In this document: positions 1 through 9,100 of the stretch, piece by piece
Layout: every line of letters starts with the position of its first letter
Numbering within the stretch: position 1 is the stretch's first letter
NCBI GenBank assembly: GCA_029056055.1
Contig: JAIDCC010000069.1
Location: 1-50,287 of the forward strand
DNA length: 50,287 nucleotides
Direction: 5' to 3'
Source of the DNA: Duncaniella sp.
GTDB taxonomy: Bacteria > Bacteroidota > Bacteroidia > Bacteroidales > Muribaculaceae
Notes under the pieces: generated by a model
The model's database searches: none
Seen by the model: only the letters and a program-made list of their open reading frames with translations
What the model was told of the DNA's origin: nothing
Position numbers and translations under genes: made by a program

Positions 1-1190
1 ACACATGTAGCAAGGTCGAATTCGAGAGGTAACATTGAGCCGGCCGAGGACATGAAATTTTCATTATCGCTACTGATTTTCACCTTCAGATGGGCGATAC
101 CTGTCTTCGAATAGATGTAGACCACCGCGGGATTGGCATCCGACGGATTTTCTTTGTCGAGGCCAAGTTCGAGCGCCGATTTGGGATAGTTGGAATCTCC
201 GGGAATTCCATCTGTTTTGAAGAAATCGTCGGCAGTCAGCTCATCGTCGCCCGGGGTCGGGTCAGTGCCCGGCTTGTCAGGGTCGGTGCCCGGTTCGTCG
301 GGCCACTGCTCTTCGTCGGGTCGACCTGTGCCGGTGCCTGAGCCGTTGTCGCCTCCGTTGACGTTGCCGCTCTCGCCCTGCTCTTCAATCTCTCCGCTGA
401 CACTGACACCGGAGGGGTTGGCGTCACCCACTTCGTCAGGCACAGTCGAGTCGCCGGTAGCCATCTTGTAGGTGATGATGTAATACTTTCCGCCTGTCAC
501 GTCGGAAAATTCCTGCACGCTGCGCTGGGGAGACTTTGCGACGGTACCCTCGAAAGTGGCCACTAAGGTTGTGGCGCCTGAGGTCACGTCGAAGTATCCC
601 AAGCGGCTTTCGGTCTTGCTCCACACGAGCGTGCCGCCCGTTCCGGCCACAACGGTGACGGTGCAGTCGTCGGCCATGTTTTTCGTGAGAAGTTCCGAGA
701 ATTTCACTTCCACCTTTACAGCGGCAAACTTAGCCGTCACGGTACCTATCGAAGTGATGCGACCCTCTTCGATGGTAAATTCCTTCGAGCCTTCGTAGTA
801 GGGTGCTTCCCACGCGGCCGCTTCAGGCTCGTGGCTTTTCACCACCACTTTGTACGACCCCACGCGGAGGGTCATCACTTCGGGCATCGCGCTGAATTTC
901 CACGACGCTGGGCGCACGTTGCCTTCCGAGTCATAGCTGGCCAGATTGGCCACTTTGCCGGTGGTGCGGTCGTAGATGGTGACGATGAAGTCGTTGACGT
1001 CTATCTCTTCGCCGGCGCGCGAGGCATTCGACGCCTCTGTGGGCTGCGAGGCCACCTCGACGTCAAACCCTTCGAAGGTCACGCCTCCCGTGTTTTTTGC
1101 AAATTGTGTCGACGGCGACCAGTCATCGCACCCCGTGAGGCTCACGATGGTCAGTAGCACCGCTAACAGTGAATATATCTTTGCTTTCAT
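1..1190 (-). CDS. DUF4493-type lipoprotein, cut off by window edge
   Basis: This reading frame starts at an ATG at 1190 and stays open to base 1, so its C-terminus lies outside the window. The N-terminus (MKAKIYSLLAVLLTIVSLTGC) is a lipoprotein signal with lipobox LTGC. The next 200 or so residues match the DUF4493 pattern I know from Bacteroidales surface lipoproteins: a FIVTIYD strand, a YKVVVKSHEP strand and an EAPYYEGSKEFTI strand. A Gly/Asp/Pro/Thr-rich linker follows at about residues 255-305, then the start of another domain. It lies 30 bp downstream of the 824-residue DUF4493 protein and is probably co-transcribed with it. The function is unknown; an exported, lipid-anchored adhesin or glycan-binding protein is inference. 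Confidence 0.85.
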   Translation of the reverse strand, partial: MKAKIYSLLAVLLTIVSLTGCDDWSPSTQFAKNTGGVTFEGFDVEVASQPTEASNASRAGEEIDVNDFIVTIYDRTTGKVANLASYDSEGNVRPASWKFSAMPEVMTLRVGSYKVVVKSHEPEAAAWEAPYYEGSKEFTIEEGRITSIGTVTAKFAAVKVEVKFSELLTKNMADDCTVTVVAGTGGTLVWSKTESRLGYFDVTSGATTLVATFEGTVAKSPQRSVQEFSDVTGGKYYIITYKMATGDSTVPDEVGDANPSGVSVSGEIEEQGESGNVNGGDNGSGTGTGRPDEEQWPDEPGTDPDKPGTDPTPGDDELTADDFFKTDGIPGDSNYPKSALELGLDKENPSDANPAVVYIYSKTGIAHLKVKISSDNENFMSSAGSMLPLEFDLATC

Positions 1191-1220
1191 ATATGTGTCT
1201 TTACGATGAATGGCAGGTGT

Positions 1221-3695
1221 TTAGTAGTTAAGCGTTACTTCGTCGATGTAGAGTTTGGAACCAACGTATTCTCCGTCGCTCAGGTTTCTTGCAGGAGGCG
1301 GGGTCATGTATTTCGCATCTGCCTTCACACAATCAGGATTTCCCGAAGATTTAAAAGCAACCGAAATTTTTGCAGCTTTGCCACTCCCCAACTGATACAC
1401 TAAAGGAATGGGCTTTGATTCCCAACTTTTGGAGGTCAGTTTTACAACGCCACTGCTTGCAATTGGCTTGCCTGCGGCATCCTCTACTATTACCTCAACA
1501 GTTCCAAAATCGCCATTATTATCGGTAACGGTTTCATACTTGTACCAGAAATTAACCGATGATGGACGCGATGTAAAGGAAATTCCATAATCATTATCCA
1601 TATTGACTCCATTCCAGACGCCAAGAAAGAGTTCGCCGGCTGTTACATGTTTACAGGTGCCGAAACCACTAAAAAGCGCTGCTGTGTTTCCGCTGCCCCA
1701 ACCGACAGTTCGTACGGCTACTGCCTGATTTTTCCGACTGTCATTGGTAGGAATCGTACCGGAATTACAAACATAAGTATAAGTCGTTCCATCGGTGCCG
1801 TTCTGTTGAGAAGTGGTCAAGGAATTCATAGTTGCCCAACCGGGGAAAGAATAGTCTTTCCAATGAGTGCCTGAACGGTCGACTTTCGGCTCAGCGTCCA
1901 GACTTCCGTTGACGAGCTGGGCTGCCGCTTCGGTGTGGAACGTTACGCGGGGGAGTTTGGTGATGACTTTGCCGATGTTGGCTCGAATCCAATACTGCGT
2001 GTCGGGCTTGAGTCCGTCGATACGATAGTAGTTGGGCTGGCCTGCTATGGCTCTGCACGTGACGTTTTCGAAATTCTTGTTGTCGGTCGAAATCTGGAAT
2101 TTCGGATTGGTGGCACCCGAGGGTACATCTTCGAGTTTGACGATGGCGTAGGTGGCGAAAACGTTTTCTTCGGTCACCACGAGGGTGAGGTCGTGATTTA
2201 CCTCTATCTCATAGTCGGGCGTACGGTAAGGGCCGGCCTGGGCGTAGAGCGTGTAGCCCTCACCTTCCAGGAAGTATTTGTAGTCATACTCAAGGTCGGC
2301 GGTGAAGATGTCGTCGTCGCCTTCGGCCGCCTCCTTGATGGGACAGATGTCATGGCCGCCGATGGTCTTCTGGGCGAAAAACTTGAGGCTGTAGAGGCTC
2401 TCGTAGTTTCCGTTGAATCGGAACACCACGTCGACGTCGTCAAACGACGTAAACTCGGCCTTGAGGATTTCAAACACGAGCGGGCTGACCACGGTGGTCA
2501 TCTTGAGCGTCTGCTCCGACTCCTTGCCGTTCCAGTCGACCACTTTGATTTCGAAAGTCGAGGTGTTGCTTCCGTTCTCCATGTAGGGGATGTTGGCGAA
2601 AACGTCTTTCAGACCTACTACGCCCATTACGTCGCGCTTCTCCGAAACGCCGAGCAGCTGGATGCCGAGCTCGTTGAGCTTCGACTCATGCTCACCCGGA
2701 TAGCAGAGGTCGACGGTCTCGGGCCACCCGAGGGCCTTGAGGCCTTCTGACTTGGTGGTGAGGTAGACGTGCTGAATGCCGCCACGGGCTTCGATGTTGA
2801 ACGCGGCGATTTCTACGTCGGGACAACCTTCCACAAATTCGCGACGATAGTTGGTGGTCTTGTTTCCGCCCGGCAGCTTCATGTCAATCTGCATGGTGGG
2901 CGCCGGGGCGTTGAGGATTTTGTCGGAGATGTCTACCTCGGCTTCATCGCTGACTTCTACAGCGTCGTTGAGGTCGATTTTGAGTGCTTCCGAGCCGCCC
3001 ACGTTGCCGTCGTTGTAGTCGATGGTGACGGTGTGGCGATAGCACGCCTTGGCCGTGTAGGATGCCACCTCGAGATTTTGCGCCTTCGTGCCGTTCGGCT
3101 TCTCAAACGAGACGAGCACGCGGGTGGTTCCCGCGGGCACGTAGAGGTCTTCGTTGGGGGTGTCGTCCCAGGTGTGCGAGGTGTTGCGGCTCGACACGAT
3201 GGTAAACGAATAGCTCTTCATGTAGGAGGCGAACGCGTCTGTCACCTTCACGTCGATAATCGAATTCTTGAGACGCACCGGGAGGGTCACCTCGGTGGTC
3301 TTGTCGTGCTCGATGGTGAAGTCTGCTTCGCCGTAATAGTAAGGCTGGGCGAATCCTTCCGATTTCGCATCGCCATAGAACGCCTTGAGGGTGTAGTCGC
3401 CTGTAGGAAACGAGGTCTCGGCGTTAAACTCTTCTACCGAGCTGTAGGTGCGCTCCCATTCGCGGTCGTTCGAACTGAGGGTGAGCTGAAGGTCGTCGAC
3501 ACCGACCGTGGTCTTTGTCGTGGAGGCTCTCGAACCCTCTGAAATCGTCCCGGTGACGGTCTCGGCATTGAAGTCGAGGCCGAGGTAGATGCGACCTGAG
3601 TCTGACACGCCGCCGCTCCGCTCGTCGCGGCAGCCCGGGAGCAGCCCGAGCAGCACGGTGGCAAGCGTCAGTCGCGTCAGTAATGCTTTCTTCAT
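1221..3695 (-). CDS. DUF4493 lipoprotein with C-terminal PCMD domain
   Basis: This 824-residue protein has lipobox LLPGC at about residues 19-23. Residues about 35-270 look like DUF4493 (TYSSVEEFNAETSFPTGDY, QPYYYGEADF). The middle, about 290-590, looks like stacked beta-sandwich or fibronectin-like modules (NYYRIDGLKPDTQYWIRANI). Residues about 590-824 look like the putative carbohydrate metabolism domain PCMD (WATMNSL, FLGVW, VNFWYKY, KLYIDEVTLNY). PCMD is common in surface proteins of gut Bacteroidales and its activity is unproven. The DNA for the C-terminal part (about 1300-1880) uses more A/T-ending codons than the rest. It is the first gene of a two-gene minus-strand unit with the lipoprotein at 1-1190. 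Confidence 0.88.
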   Translation of the reverse strand: MKKALLTRLTLATVLLGLLPGCRDERSGGVSDSGRIYLGLDFNAETVTGTISEGSRASTTKTTVGVDDLQLTLSSNDREWERTYSSVEEFNAETSFPTGDYTLKAFYGDAKSEGFAQPYYYGEADFTIEHDKTTEVTLPVRLKNSIIDVKVTDAFASYMKSYSFTIVSSRNTSHTWDDTPNEDLYVPAGTTRVLVSFEKPNGTKAQNLEVASYTAKACYRHTVTIDYNDGNVGGSEALKIDLNDAVEVSDEAEVDISDKILNAPAPTMQIDMKLPGGNKTTNYRREFVEGCPDVEIAAFNIEARGGIQHVYLTTKSEGLKALGWPETVDLCYPGEHESKLNELGIQLLGVSEKRDVMGVVGLKDVFANIPYMENGSNTSTFEIKVVDWNGKESEQTLKMTTVVSPLVFEILKAEFTSFDDVDVVFRFNGNYESLYSLKFFAQKTIGGHDICPIKEAAEGDDDIFTADLEYDYKYFLEGEGYTLYAQAGPYRTPDYEIEVNHDLTLVVTEENVFATYAIVKLEDVPSGATNPKFQISTDNKNFENVTCRAIAGQPNYYRIDGLKPDTQYWIRANIGKVITKLPRVTFHTEAAAQLVNGSLDAEPKVDRSGTHWKDYSFPGWATMNSLTTSQQNGTDGTTYTYVCNSGTIPTNDSRKNQAVAVRTVGWGSGNTAALFSGFGTCKHVTAGELFLGVWNGVNMDNDYGISFTSRPSSVNFWYKYETVTDNNGDFGTVEVIVEDAAGKPIASSGVVKLTSKSWESKPIPLVYQLGSGKAAKISVAFKSSGNPDCVKADAKYMTPPPARNLSDGEYVGSKLYIDEVTLNY

Positions 3696-3780
3696 ACGCT
3701 GAAAATGATTGGGTTATTCAATTTTTGCTTTGTTTTCACTTTTGGCTGGAGAACGTAACAATACATTCTCCTTCAATCTG

Positions 3781-3788
3781 CAAAATTA
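3781..3788 (-). promoter_or_regulatory. Likely -7 box for the DUF4493 pair
   Basis: On the minus strand this reads TAATTTTG, matching the Bacteroidetes TAnnTTTG box. I see no good TTTG at the -33 spacing. The predicted transcript starts near 3775, about 80 bases before the ATG at 3695. It carries a small hairpin close to its 5' end (3748-3753 with 3766-3771, stem GGAGAA/TTCTCC). Confidence 0.5.
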
Positions 3789-3822
3789 GGCAAAATTTTC
3801 TAAAGAAACGTCACATTACGAC

Positions 3823-3865
3823 AAAAAAATTGGTGAAGCGGAACAAAAAAGTCCTTTTTCACCAA
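3823..3865 (-). terminator. Terminator of the ileS-dksA-lspA operon
   Basis: On the minus strand the stem TTGGTGAA (3858-3865) pairs with TTCACCAA (3830-3837) and is followed by seven T (3829-3823). It sits five bases past the stop codon of the 90-residue ORF at 3870-4142. That placement supports the ORF as the last gene of the operon. Confidence 0.7.
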
Positions 3866-3869
3866 CTTT

Positions 3870-4142
3870 TTAACGAAACGGAATAAATGTCAGAGTTAAT
3901 TCGTCGTGGCTACACCCTCGCAGGTCGTCGCTCAGCCGTGCCGCCAAGGCTTCTGTCGCCGCGGCGGGAAGCGCGGCTGGTAGCGGGTAGTGCTCCGGGG
4001 CGAGCACCCCTACCCCATTGAAGGCCGTGGCTCCGGCCACTTCGCGATGGAAGGGTGCGACTTCGAGCGTGGCGGTGTCGACGTAGACCATGCGGCGCAC
4101 GCCGTCGCGACTGACGAGCACCGGAAGCAGAACGAGGGGCAT
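3870..4142 (-). CDS. Small hypothetical protein, last in lspA operon
   Basis: This 90-residue ORF begins 15 bp after the stop of the DUF4296 gene and ends just before an intrinsic terminator. Codon choice resembles its neighbours (mostly G/C in third positions). The protein has no signal peptide; the N-terminal half (VSRDGVRRMVYVDTATLEV) looks like a short beta-strand segment and the middle is Ala-rich and helical. I do not recognise a family. Because it is short and overlaps no conserved domain it could be spurious, but its position between gene and terminator argues for a real gene. Confidence 0.5.
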   Translation of the reverse strand: MPLVLLPVLVSRDGVRRMVYVDTATLEVAPFHREVAGATAFNGVGVLAPEHYPLPAALPAAATEALAARLSDDLRGCSHDELTLTFIPFR

Positions 4143-4157
4143 TGAGGGCTGTGCGGG

Positions 4158-4958
4158 TTAACGGGTGCGTGTGGGTGTGGCGGGATGCAGCTCGCGCTGT
4201 CGGTCGTTGTCGCTGTGGTTGCGCACGCGCACCAGCGAGATTGAGTCGACAAACACGGTCTCGCGCTCCGAGGGTGAGTAATGGATGTAGCCGTAGACTG
4301 ACGTGGCCACTTTCGACGAATCGGTGGCGAGGGTGAGGTGTTGCGTGGCGTCTGACGACCGCCGCAGAGTGGCATACTCGGCCGTGCCGTCGTTGTAGTC
4401 TACCACGAGCATCAGCTGCAAGGGGGCGTTGGCATAGAGGGTGCGCGCCGAGAGGGTGTAGCGGTCGCCGCGGTCCCAGTTCTTGTCGGTGGCGAAGTGG
4501 AAGGGGATGTATTCCGACGGGGTACCTGCCGTGAGGCGCATCGAGGGGGTGGTGCGGAAGATGTTGACCGAGTCGCCGTCTTCGCTCACCTGCCGCGGGG
4601 TTTCGTCGGCTTTCGCGCCGGCGTTCTCTGCCTCGGTTATGCGCTTCTGGAGGGTCTCGATGGTCATGTCGTAGACTTTCATGTATTCTTCGAGGTGCGC
4701 GCCATACCAGTAGAACGAGGTGTCAACCTGCGCCGACGTCACGCCGTGTTTGGCGAAGAGACTTTGCATGAGGGCGCGTTTGGCCGAGTCGGTGGCGAAG
4801 CCTGAGGCGTTGCCGTCGAGGGCGGCTTCGGTGGTGTGGATGTCGGCCAGAAGGAGGGCCATTTTGTCGGGGGGAATGATGCCTTCGGGGGTCTTGCGAC
4901 ACCCGGCGAGCGCTCCGAGTAGCACCCCGACGACGAGCATGAGGATGAGTCTACGCAT
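4158..4958 (-). CDS. DUF4296 lipoprotein
   Basis: The protein has 266 residues from the ATG at 4958. That start is chosen because it gives a clean lipoprotein signal (MRRLILMLVVGVLLGALAGC) and overlaps the lspA stop by eight bases, a normal operon junction. A longer in-frame start at 5135 would lie inside lspA and lacks a signal. Residues about 25-110 fit DUF4296: a helical domain with LLLADIHTTEAAL, then DTSFYWYGAHLEEYMKVYD and a coiled stretch. The C-terminal part (about 130-266) looks like a beta-rich domain of unknown role. DUF4296 next to lspA is a recurrent Bacteroidales arrangement; the function is unknown. Confidence 0.88.
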   Translation of the reverse strand: MRRLILMLVVGVLLGALAGCRKTPEGIIPPDKMALLLADIHTTEAALDGNASGFATDSAKRALMQSLFAKHGVTSAQVDTSFYWYGAHLEEYMKVYDMTIETLQKRITEAENAGAKADETPRQVSEDGDSVNIFRTTPSMRLTAGTPSEYIPFHFATDKNWDRGDRYTLSARTLYANAPLQLMLVVDYNDGTAEYATLRRSSDATQHLTLATDSSKVATSVYGYIHYSPSERETVFVDSISLVRVRNHSDNDRQRELHPATPTRTR

Positions 4959-5589
4959 TTTTGTCGGGAAGTGCGGCGAGGGCCGAGGGGGTGAGGATGT
5001 AGCGGTGGTAGAAACAGATGAGTGCCACGATGCCGCACGAGATGGCTGCGTCGGCAAAGTTGAAGACGGGGTGGAAGAAGATGAACCGTTCGCCTCCGAC
5101 CAAGGGTAGCCACGCGGGCCAGGTCCATTCGGCAAGGGGGAAGTAGAACATGTCGACCACCTGCCCCATCAGCCACGGGGCGTAGCCTCCTCCTTCGGGG
5201 AAGAGCACGGCCGGTTCGGGGGGATAGGGGTTGTTGAAAATCACGCCGTAGAAGACGCAGTCGATGATGTTGCCCGCGGCGCCGGCGGCTATGAAGGCGA
5301 GACACACGAGGTAGCCGCGCGGCACGCTACGCAGCGGGAGGATGCGGAAGATGTACCACACCAGGAAGCCCACCGCGGCTATTCTGAAGAGTGTCAGCGC
5401 GAGTTTGCTTCCGATGGTCATGCCGAAGGCCATTCCGGGGTTCTGGATGAAATAGAGTTGCGCCCACGAGGCCATCTCAAACGATTCGCCGAGATAGAAG
5501 TGGGTCTTAATCCAAATCTTGATGGCCTGGTCGACGACGAGGACCAGGAGCAGGATGAGCGTGACGAGGATGATGCGTGACTGCTTCAT
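4951..5589 (-). CDS. lspA: Lipoprotein signal peptidase II
   Basis: This 212-residue inner-membrane aspartyl protease removes signal peptides from diacylglyceryl-modified prolipoproteins. There are four hydrophobic segments (about 6-24, 63-82, 92-108, 175-195). The two catalytic aspartates are visible as D110 in the AAGNIIDCVFYG motif and D180 in the NFADAAI motif. An insertion between them (residues about 118-165) makes it longer than the E. coli enzyme, as is usual in Bacteroidetes. It overlaps the DUF4296 lipoprotein gene by eight bases. Several lipoproteins in this window would be its substrates. Confidence 0.95.
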   Translation of the reverse strand: MKQSRIILVTLILLLVLVVDQAIKIWIKTHFYLGESFEMASWAQLYFIQNPGMAFGMTIGSKLALTLFRIAAVGFLVWYIFRILPLRSVPRGYLVCLAFIAAGAAGNIIDCVFYGVIFNNPYPPEPAVLFPEGGGYAPWLMGQVVDMFYFPLAEWTWPAWLPLVGGERFIFFHPVFNFADAAISCGIVALICFYHRYILTPSALAALPDKNA

Positions 5590-5696
5590 TAAGGGGCTGT
5601 GAGTGGTGGTTCTGACGGGGAGGGCGCAGGCGCGGGCATGCGCGACGCTCCGGGTCGGAGGTTGTCAAAAGGTGTTGCGCGGCGGGCGCGCGGGGG

Positions 5697-6077
5697 TCAC
5701 TTGCGGTTGTTCTTCGCCTCGACCGAGCGGGTGGCGTGCGGCACGACGCGCAGACGTTCTTTGGGGATGAGTTCGCCCGTGACGACACACACGCCGTAGG
5801 TGCGGTTTTCGATGCGCAGCAGGGCGTTCTGCAGGTGGGTTATGAATTTGAGCTGCCTCTGGGCGAGCCTTCCGGCATCCTCCTTCGAGAGCGTGGTGGC
5901 TCCCTCTTCGAGCACCTTGAAGGTGGGCGATGTGTCGGCCACGTCATTGCCTTCGGTATTGTTGAGAGTGGCTTTCAGGAGTTCATACTCCGCCTTGGCT
6001 CGTTCGAGCTTTTGGAGGATGATTTCTTTGAATTCCTGAAGTTCTTCATCGGAATAACGTTTCTTTTCGTCTGACAT
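5697..6077 (-). CDS. TraR/DksA family protein with degenerate zinc finger
   Basis: The 126-residue protein has an N-terminal coiled coil (about 8-45) and a second helix (about 62-90), followed by the C-terminal DksA segment (YGVCVVTGELIPKERLRVVP). DksA-family proteins bind in the secondary channel of RNA polymerase. Only one cysteine of the usual four-cysteine zinc finger is present (VCVVTG), so zinc binding is probably lost; this is typical of the Bacteroidales version as I know it. It lies between ileS and lspA in a conserved order. A transcription role is inferred from the family. Confidence 0.9.
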   Translation of the reverse strand: MSDEKKRYSDEELQEFKEIILQKLERAKAEYELLKATLNNTEGNDVADTSPTFKVLEEGATTLSKEDAGRLAQRQLKFITHLQNALLRIENRTYGVCVVTGELIPKERLRVVPHATRSVEAKNNRK

Positions 6078-6152
6078 GGCTTTGGAGGATTAGAGTGGTA
6101 AGGTAATGAGGAAAGAAAGGGGAAGGGTCGCCGCGGGGGCTGACGCGAGTGT

Positions 6153-6190
6153 CACGAGGGGCGGCGACGGGTGTGTCGCCGCCTCTCGTG
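6153..6190 (-). promoter_or_regulatory. Strong hairpin between ileS and dksA
   Basis: A 16-bp stem with one mismatch (6153-6168 with 6175-6190) and a six-base loop lies in the 117-bp gap between the ileS stop and the dksA start. No T-run follows on either strand, so it is not a standard terminator. It may stabilise mRNA ends or mark a processing site; that is inference. Confidence 0.45.
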
Positions 6191-6194
6191 AGGA

Positions 6195-9100
6195 TTAAGC
6201 TTTGGTGATTTTGACGTCGAGCTGTATGCCGTCGATGTCGAGGCGCTCTGTGCCGTCGCCTTCGGCCACGGGGGCGATGTCGAGCGAGTTGGCGAGTACC
6301 TGGCGCGAGATGTAGTCGGCATACTCGCGGATGGCGTCGTCGGTGGCGTCGTTGGGCGCGAAGGTCAGCAGGATGCGGTCGGTGATGTTGTAGTCGCGGT
6401 CCTTGCGGATGTTCTGCACGCGGTTGACGATTTCGCGGGCTATGCCTTCGCGGCGCATCTCGGGAGTGATTTCGATGTCGAGCGCGATGGTGAGCGCGCC
6501 GTCGTTGGCCACGAGCCATCCGGGGATGTCCTCGGAGATGATTTCGACGTCGGCCAAATCGATGGTGGCGGGGGTGCCGTCGATGTCGAGGGTGATGGCT
6601 CCGTCGCGTTCGAAGGCTGCAATCTGCTGTGCCGAAAGTTCCTTGACGGCGGCGGCCACGGCTTTCATGCGTTTGCCGTGCTTCGGACCGAGTTTCTTGA
6701 AGTCGGGCTTGACGCTCTTGACGAGGATGCCGTCGTCGGCGGCCACGATGCGGAGTTCCTTGACGTTGACTTCGTTTTTCACGAGGTCGGCGATGAGTTC
6801 GAGGGCTTCGCGGCGCGAGGGGTCGCTGACGGGCACCATGATGGCTGCCAGAGGCTGGCGCACTTTGATGTTTGCTTTGCGGCGCAGTGCGAGGGCCATC
6901 GAGGTGATGTCCTGTGCAAGCTTCTGACGCTCTTCGAGGGCGGCGTCGATGAGGGTTTCATCTGCCTTGGGGAATTTGGCGAGGTGAACGGAGTCGGTGC
7001 TGCCGGTGAGGTCGCGGTAGAGGCGGTCGGCATAGAAGGGCGCGAAGGGTGCCATGAGCAGGGCCACTGTCTCCAGGCAGGTGTAGAGGGTCTGGTAGGC
7101 TGCGAGTTTGTCCTGCGTCATTTCTCCGGCCCAGAAGCGCTTGCGGTTGAGGCGCACATACCAGTTGGAGAGGTTGTCGCCCACGAAGTCGGCGATGGCG
7201 CGGGCTGCGCGGGTGGGTTCGTAGGCGTCGAGGTCGGCGCTGACGTTCTTGACGAGGGTGTTGAGCAGCGAGAGTATCCAGCGGTCGATTTCGGGACGCT
7301 CTGTCACGGGCACCTGCGGGGCGGCGGGGTCGAAGCCGTCTACGTTGGCGTAGAGGGCGAAGAAGCCGTAGGTGTTGTAGAGGGTCGAGAAGAGTTTGCG
7401 CGAGGTTTCGAGCACACCGGCTTCGTCATACTTGAGGTTGTCCCAGGGCGACGAGTTGGAAATCATGTACCAGCGCACGGGGTCAGCGCCGAAGCGTTCG
7501 ATTTGACCGAAGGGGTCTACGGCATTGCCGAGGCGTTTCGACATTTTGTTGCCGTGTTTGTCGAGCACGAGGCCGTTCGAGATGACTGCCTTGTAGGAAT
7601 TGGTGTCGAACACCATTCCGGCTATGGCGTGGAGGGTGAAGAACCATCCGCGCGTTTGGTCGACGCCCTCGGCGATGAAGTCGGCGGGATAGACCTCGCG
7701 ACGGTCGAAGGCTTCTTTGTTTTCGAATGGATAGTGAATCTGTGCGTAGGGCATCGCGCCTGAGTCAAACCACACGTCGATGAGGTCTTTCTCGCGATAC
7801 ATCGGCTTGCCAGAGGGCGAGAGGAGCACGATGTCGTCGACGTAGGGACGGTGGAGGTCGATTTTCTCGTAATTCTCCTTGGTGTAGACGCCCGGCTCAA
7901 ATCCGGCCTTGACGTAGGGGTTTTCTTTCATCAGTCCGGCTTCGACGGCGCGGTCGATGAGTTCGACGAGCTGCTCAACCGACGAAATGATGATTTCCTC
8001 CTTGGCGTCTTCGGTGCGCCAGATGGGCAGGGGTGTGCCCCAATAGCGCGAACGAGAGAGGTTCCAGTCCTGAAGGTTTTCGAGCCATTTGCCGAAGCGT
8101 CCGGTGCCGGTCGACGCGGGCTTCCAGAGGATGCGGTCGTTGAGTTCCATGAGGCGCGGACGCACGGCGGTGGTGCGGATAAACCACGAGTCGAGGGGAT
8201 AGTAGATGACCGGCTTGTCGGTGCGCCAGCAGTGGGGGTAGTTGTGGACGTGCTTCTCGATTTTGAATGCCTCGCCGGCCTGTTTCATTTCGAGGCAGAG
8301 GATGACGTTGAGGTCTTCGGCTTTCTCGGCTGCCTTTTCGTCATACTTGCCGTCGGGGTTGAAGCGGGGGTCGTAGGCGTTCTTCACGTAGTCGCCCTCG
8401 TGACGCTTGTAGAGCTCGACGTCTACGCAGCGCTCCACGAATTCGGGGGCACATTCGTCGAGGAGGAAGTACTTGCCGGTGAGGTCTACCATCGGGCGTG
8501 TCTCGCCGCGGGTGGTAATCATGAAGAGCGACGGGATGCCGGCCGCTTTGGCCACGCGGGCGTCGTCGGCACCGAATGTCGGGGCGATGTGGACGATGCC
8601 TGTGCCGTCGTCGGTGGTCACGTAGTCGCCGGTGATGACGCGGAAGGCTTCGCTCGACAGTTCTACGAAACGGTCGGCGCCTACGGCAAACACTTTGTCG
8701 GGATGAGCCTCGGCGTAGGCGTTGACCCAGTCGGCGGCTGTGTCGGCCACTTTCTCGGTGGGTTTCACCCAAGGCAGGAGCTGGGCGTAGTGCATCCCTT
8801 CGAGGTCGCTGCCCTTGAACGAGCCCACGACGCGGTAAGGCACCACCTTGTCGCCGGGGGTGAAGGCTTCCATGTCGGCCTCGGCGCCCTCGGGTTTGAG
8901 GTAGGCGTTCAGACGCTCGTGTGCCATCACGAGGGTGAGCTTCTCGCCGTTGTAGGGGTTGTAGGTGCGCACCACGTCATAGTCGATTTTCGGGCCGACG
9001 CAGAGTGCTGTGTTCGAGGGGAGGGTCCACGGTGTGGTGGTCCACGCCACGAAGCAAGGTGTGCCCCACCCTTCCATTTCGGGCTTCGGGTCGAGGGCGC

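Noticed and set aside
1935-2750. Open frames on the plus strand opposite the 824-residue lipoprotein
   Set aside because: Shadows of the real minus-strand gene; no recognisable domains.
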